A stretch of 64,000 nucleotides of DNA. Source: Gluconobacter frateurii. Its GTDB lineage: Bacteria; Pseudomonadota; Alphaproteobacteria; Acetobacterales; Acetobacteraceae. Below are positions 63,170-64,000 of the stretch, one piece after another. The position numbers and the translations under genes were made by a program. Under the pieces are notes generated by a model. The model saw only the letters and a list, made by a program, of their open reading frames with translations. It searched no databases and had not been told where the DNA came from. The DNA lies in contig NZ_BEWN01000001.1 of NCBI RefSeq assembly GCF_002723955.1, positions 372,001 to 436,000 on the forward strand. Reading direction: 5' to 3'. The stretch's first letter is position 1, and every line of letters begins with the position of its first letter.

Positions 63170-64000
63170 TCAGATAGGCGAGGAAACCACCTGCGGAGAG
63201 AAGGGCCGATCCCCAGCCGATTGAGGCCAGCCCCAGCCCGGAACTGACCAGAAAAGCGCCCAGCCATGTGCCTGCGGCATTGGCGATGTTGAAGGCCGAG
63301 TTGTTCAGGGACGCGGCCAGTGTCTGGGCGTCTCCGGCAACTTCCATCAGATGGGTCTGGATAGCGGGGGAAATGCCGATCAGCGTGGCTGGGATCAGGA
63401 AAGTGATCAGCAGCATGGCGATGGGGGACGGCAGCAATAGCCAGAAGCCAAGCATGAAGACGCAACTGGCAGCGAGGGAGAACAGGATCGTCCGGTTGAT
63501 GTTCCGGTCCGCCATGGCGCCGCCGAACGAATTGCCTGCGACCATGCCCAGACCCCACACGATCTGATAGAGCGCCACGGCCCAGTCTGGCAGGTGTGTG
63601 ACGTCCGACAACGCTGTGGTGAGGAAGGTATAGACCTCGAAAAGGCCGCCGAAGCCGATGGCACTTGTCAGAAGGGTTAGCAGAACCTGAGGGCGCTTGA
63701 AGGCACCGAGTTCGGCGAGGGCATTGGCGTCCGGGTGAGGCTTGTCTCGCGGGGCGAAATACCAGAGAGCCAGAAAGCAGAGCAGTCCGAGGATGGAAAT
63801 TGCGCCGTATGCGGCTCGCCAGCCAAGGTGATTGGCGGCGTAGGTGGACAGGGGTGATCCTACCACGGTGGAGAACATGATGCCGGACAGGACACGTCCG
63901 ACGGCGCGGCCTCTTCTTGCGCGCTCAACCATGGAGGCGCCGACGAGTGCTGACACACCGAAAAATGCACCATGTGGAAGTCCGGTGATGAAGCGCATGA
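63132..64000 (-). CDS. MFS transporter, DHA1/AraJ-type (5' end beyond window)
   Basis: About 288 residues of an MFS protein are visible, beginning inside the conserved RFITGLPHGAFFGVSALVGA segment, which belongs near TM4 of AraJ/YdhP-type sugar-efflux or drug-efflux permeases. The N-terminal 100 or so residues are outside the window. Eight or so membrane helices follow. Its 3' end overlaps the MATE gene by 38 bp; an overlap of this size between two real convergent genes is uncommon but both reading frames look genuine. Confidence 0.88.
   Translation of the reverse strand, partial: MRFITGLPHGAFFGVSALVGASMVERARRGRAVGRVLSGIMFSTVVGSPLSTYAANHLGWRAAYGAISILGLLCFLALWYFAPRDKPHPDANALAELGAFKRPQVLLTLLTSAIGFGGLFEVYTFLTTALSDVTHLPDWAVALYQIVWGLGMVAGNSFGGAMADRNINRTILFSLAASCVFMLGFWLLLPSPIAMLLITFLIPATLIGISPAIQTHLMEVAGDAQTLAASLNNSAFNIANAAGTWLGAFLVSSGLGLASIGWGSALLSAGGFLAYLITMAQARLSASR

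Noticed and set aside
1-64000. rRNA, tRNA, CRISPR arrays, insertion sequences, toxin-antitoxin or restriction cassettes
   Set aside because: I saw no spaced repeat arrays, tRNA cloverleaf signatures, transposase genes or terminal inverted repeats on reading both strands; a short ncRNA could still be missed.

Overview
The window is a gene-dense stretch of alphaproteobacterial chromosome, most likely from an acetic acid bacterium of the genus Gluconobacter (Acetobacteraceae). This rests on gene content and protein character rather than a database search: a fused transaldolase/phosphoglucose isomerase inside a pentose phosphate operon, a CtrA-type regulator next to fliI-fliJ, several TonB-dependent receptors and many periplasmic or sugar-handling genes. 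No rRNA, tRNA, CRISPR array, insertion sequence or prophage was recognised.

Layout. 1-4.5 kb: 3' end of secA, a YebC-family regulator, and ruvC-ruvA-ruvB joined by overlapping start and stop codons, then the ybgC thioesterase. 4.6-10.3 kb: the Tol-Pal envelope system (tolQ-tolR-tolA-tolB, then after a 589 bp gap pal and cpoB). 10.2-15.8 kb: tilS, ftsH, glmM, thiD. 15.8-18.6 kb: a CtrA-family response regulator divergent from fliI-fliJ. 18.5-25.2 kb: mostly minus-strand genes (two unknowns, an M29 aminopeptidase, hisC, an ankyrin protein, a metallo-beta-lactamase-fold hydrolase), with a small HNH gene and a glycosyltransferase on the plus strand. 25.3-34.6 kb: a long plus-strand operon for the pentose phosphate pathway (tkt, tal-pgi, gnd, a HAD phosphatase, pgl, rpiA, gluconokinase, a DUF188 gene). 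These enzymes form a near-complete route from gluconate and 6-phosphogluconolactone through the non-oxidative pentose phosphate reactions; zwf is not in the window. 34.7-37.7 kb: a LysR regulator, an aldehyde dehydrogenase and a DJ-1/PfpI protein. 37.7-39.6 kb: a stand-alone STN-domain protein and a tandem retropepsin-like exported protein. 39.7-48.7 kb: a glpQ-TonB receptor pair, a HerA-like ATPase with a flavoprotein, and a second TonB receptor. 48.9-56.0 kb: adenine deaminase, an entericidin-like lipoprotein, a sugar-porter MFS transporter, a DyP peroxidase-encapsulin pair, and a TPM-domain/LemA pair. 56.3-64 kb: gltX, then a minus-strand operon cysS-trmJ-type methyltransferase-Kir channel-epimerase, a MATE transporter and a truncated MFS transporter.

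Main observations. The CtrA-family regulator has glutamate at the phospho-acceptor position (residue 51) and serine at one Mg2+-site position, so it may work without phosphorylation; a near-consensus CtrA site lies in the promoter region it shares with fliI. Four head-to-tail half-sites with exact 11 bp spacing, resembling a PhoB box, precede the TonB receptor-glpQ operon, suggesting phosphate-starvation control of organophosphate scavenging. The DyP peroxidase ends in a typical encapsulin cargo tag. The STN/retropepsin pair is the least characterised module here.
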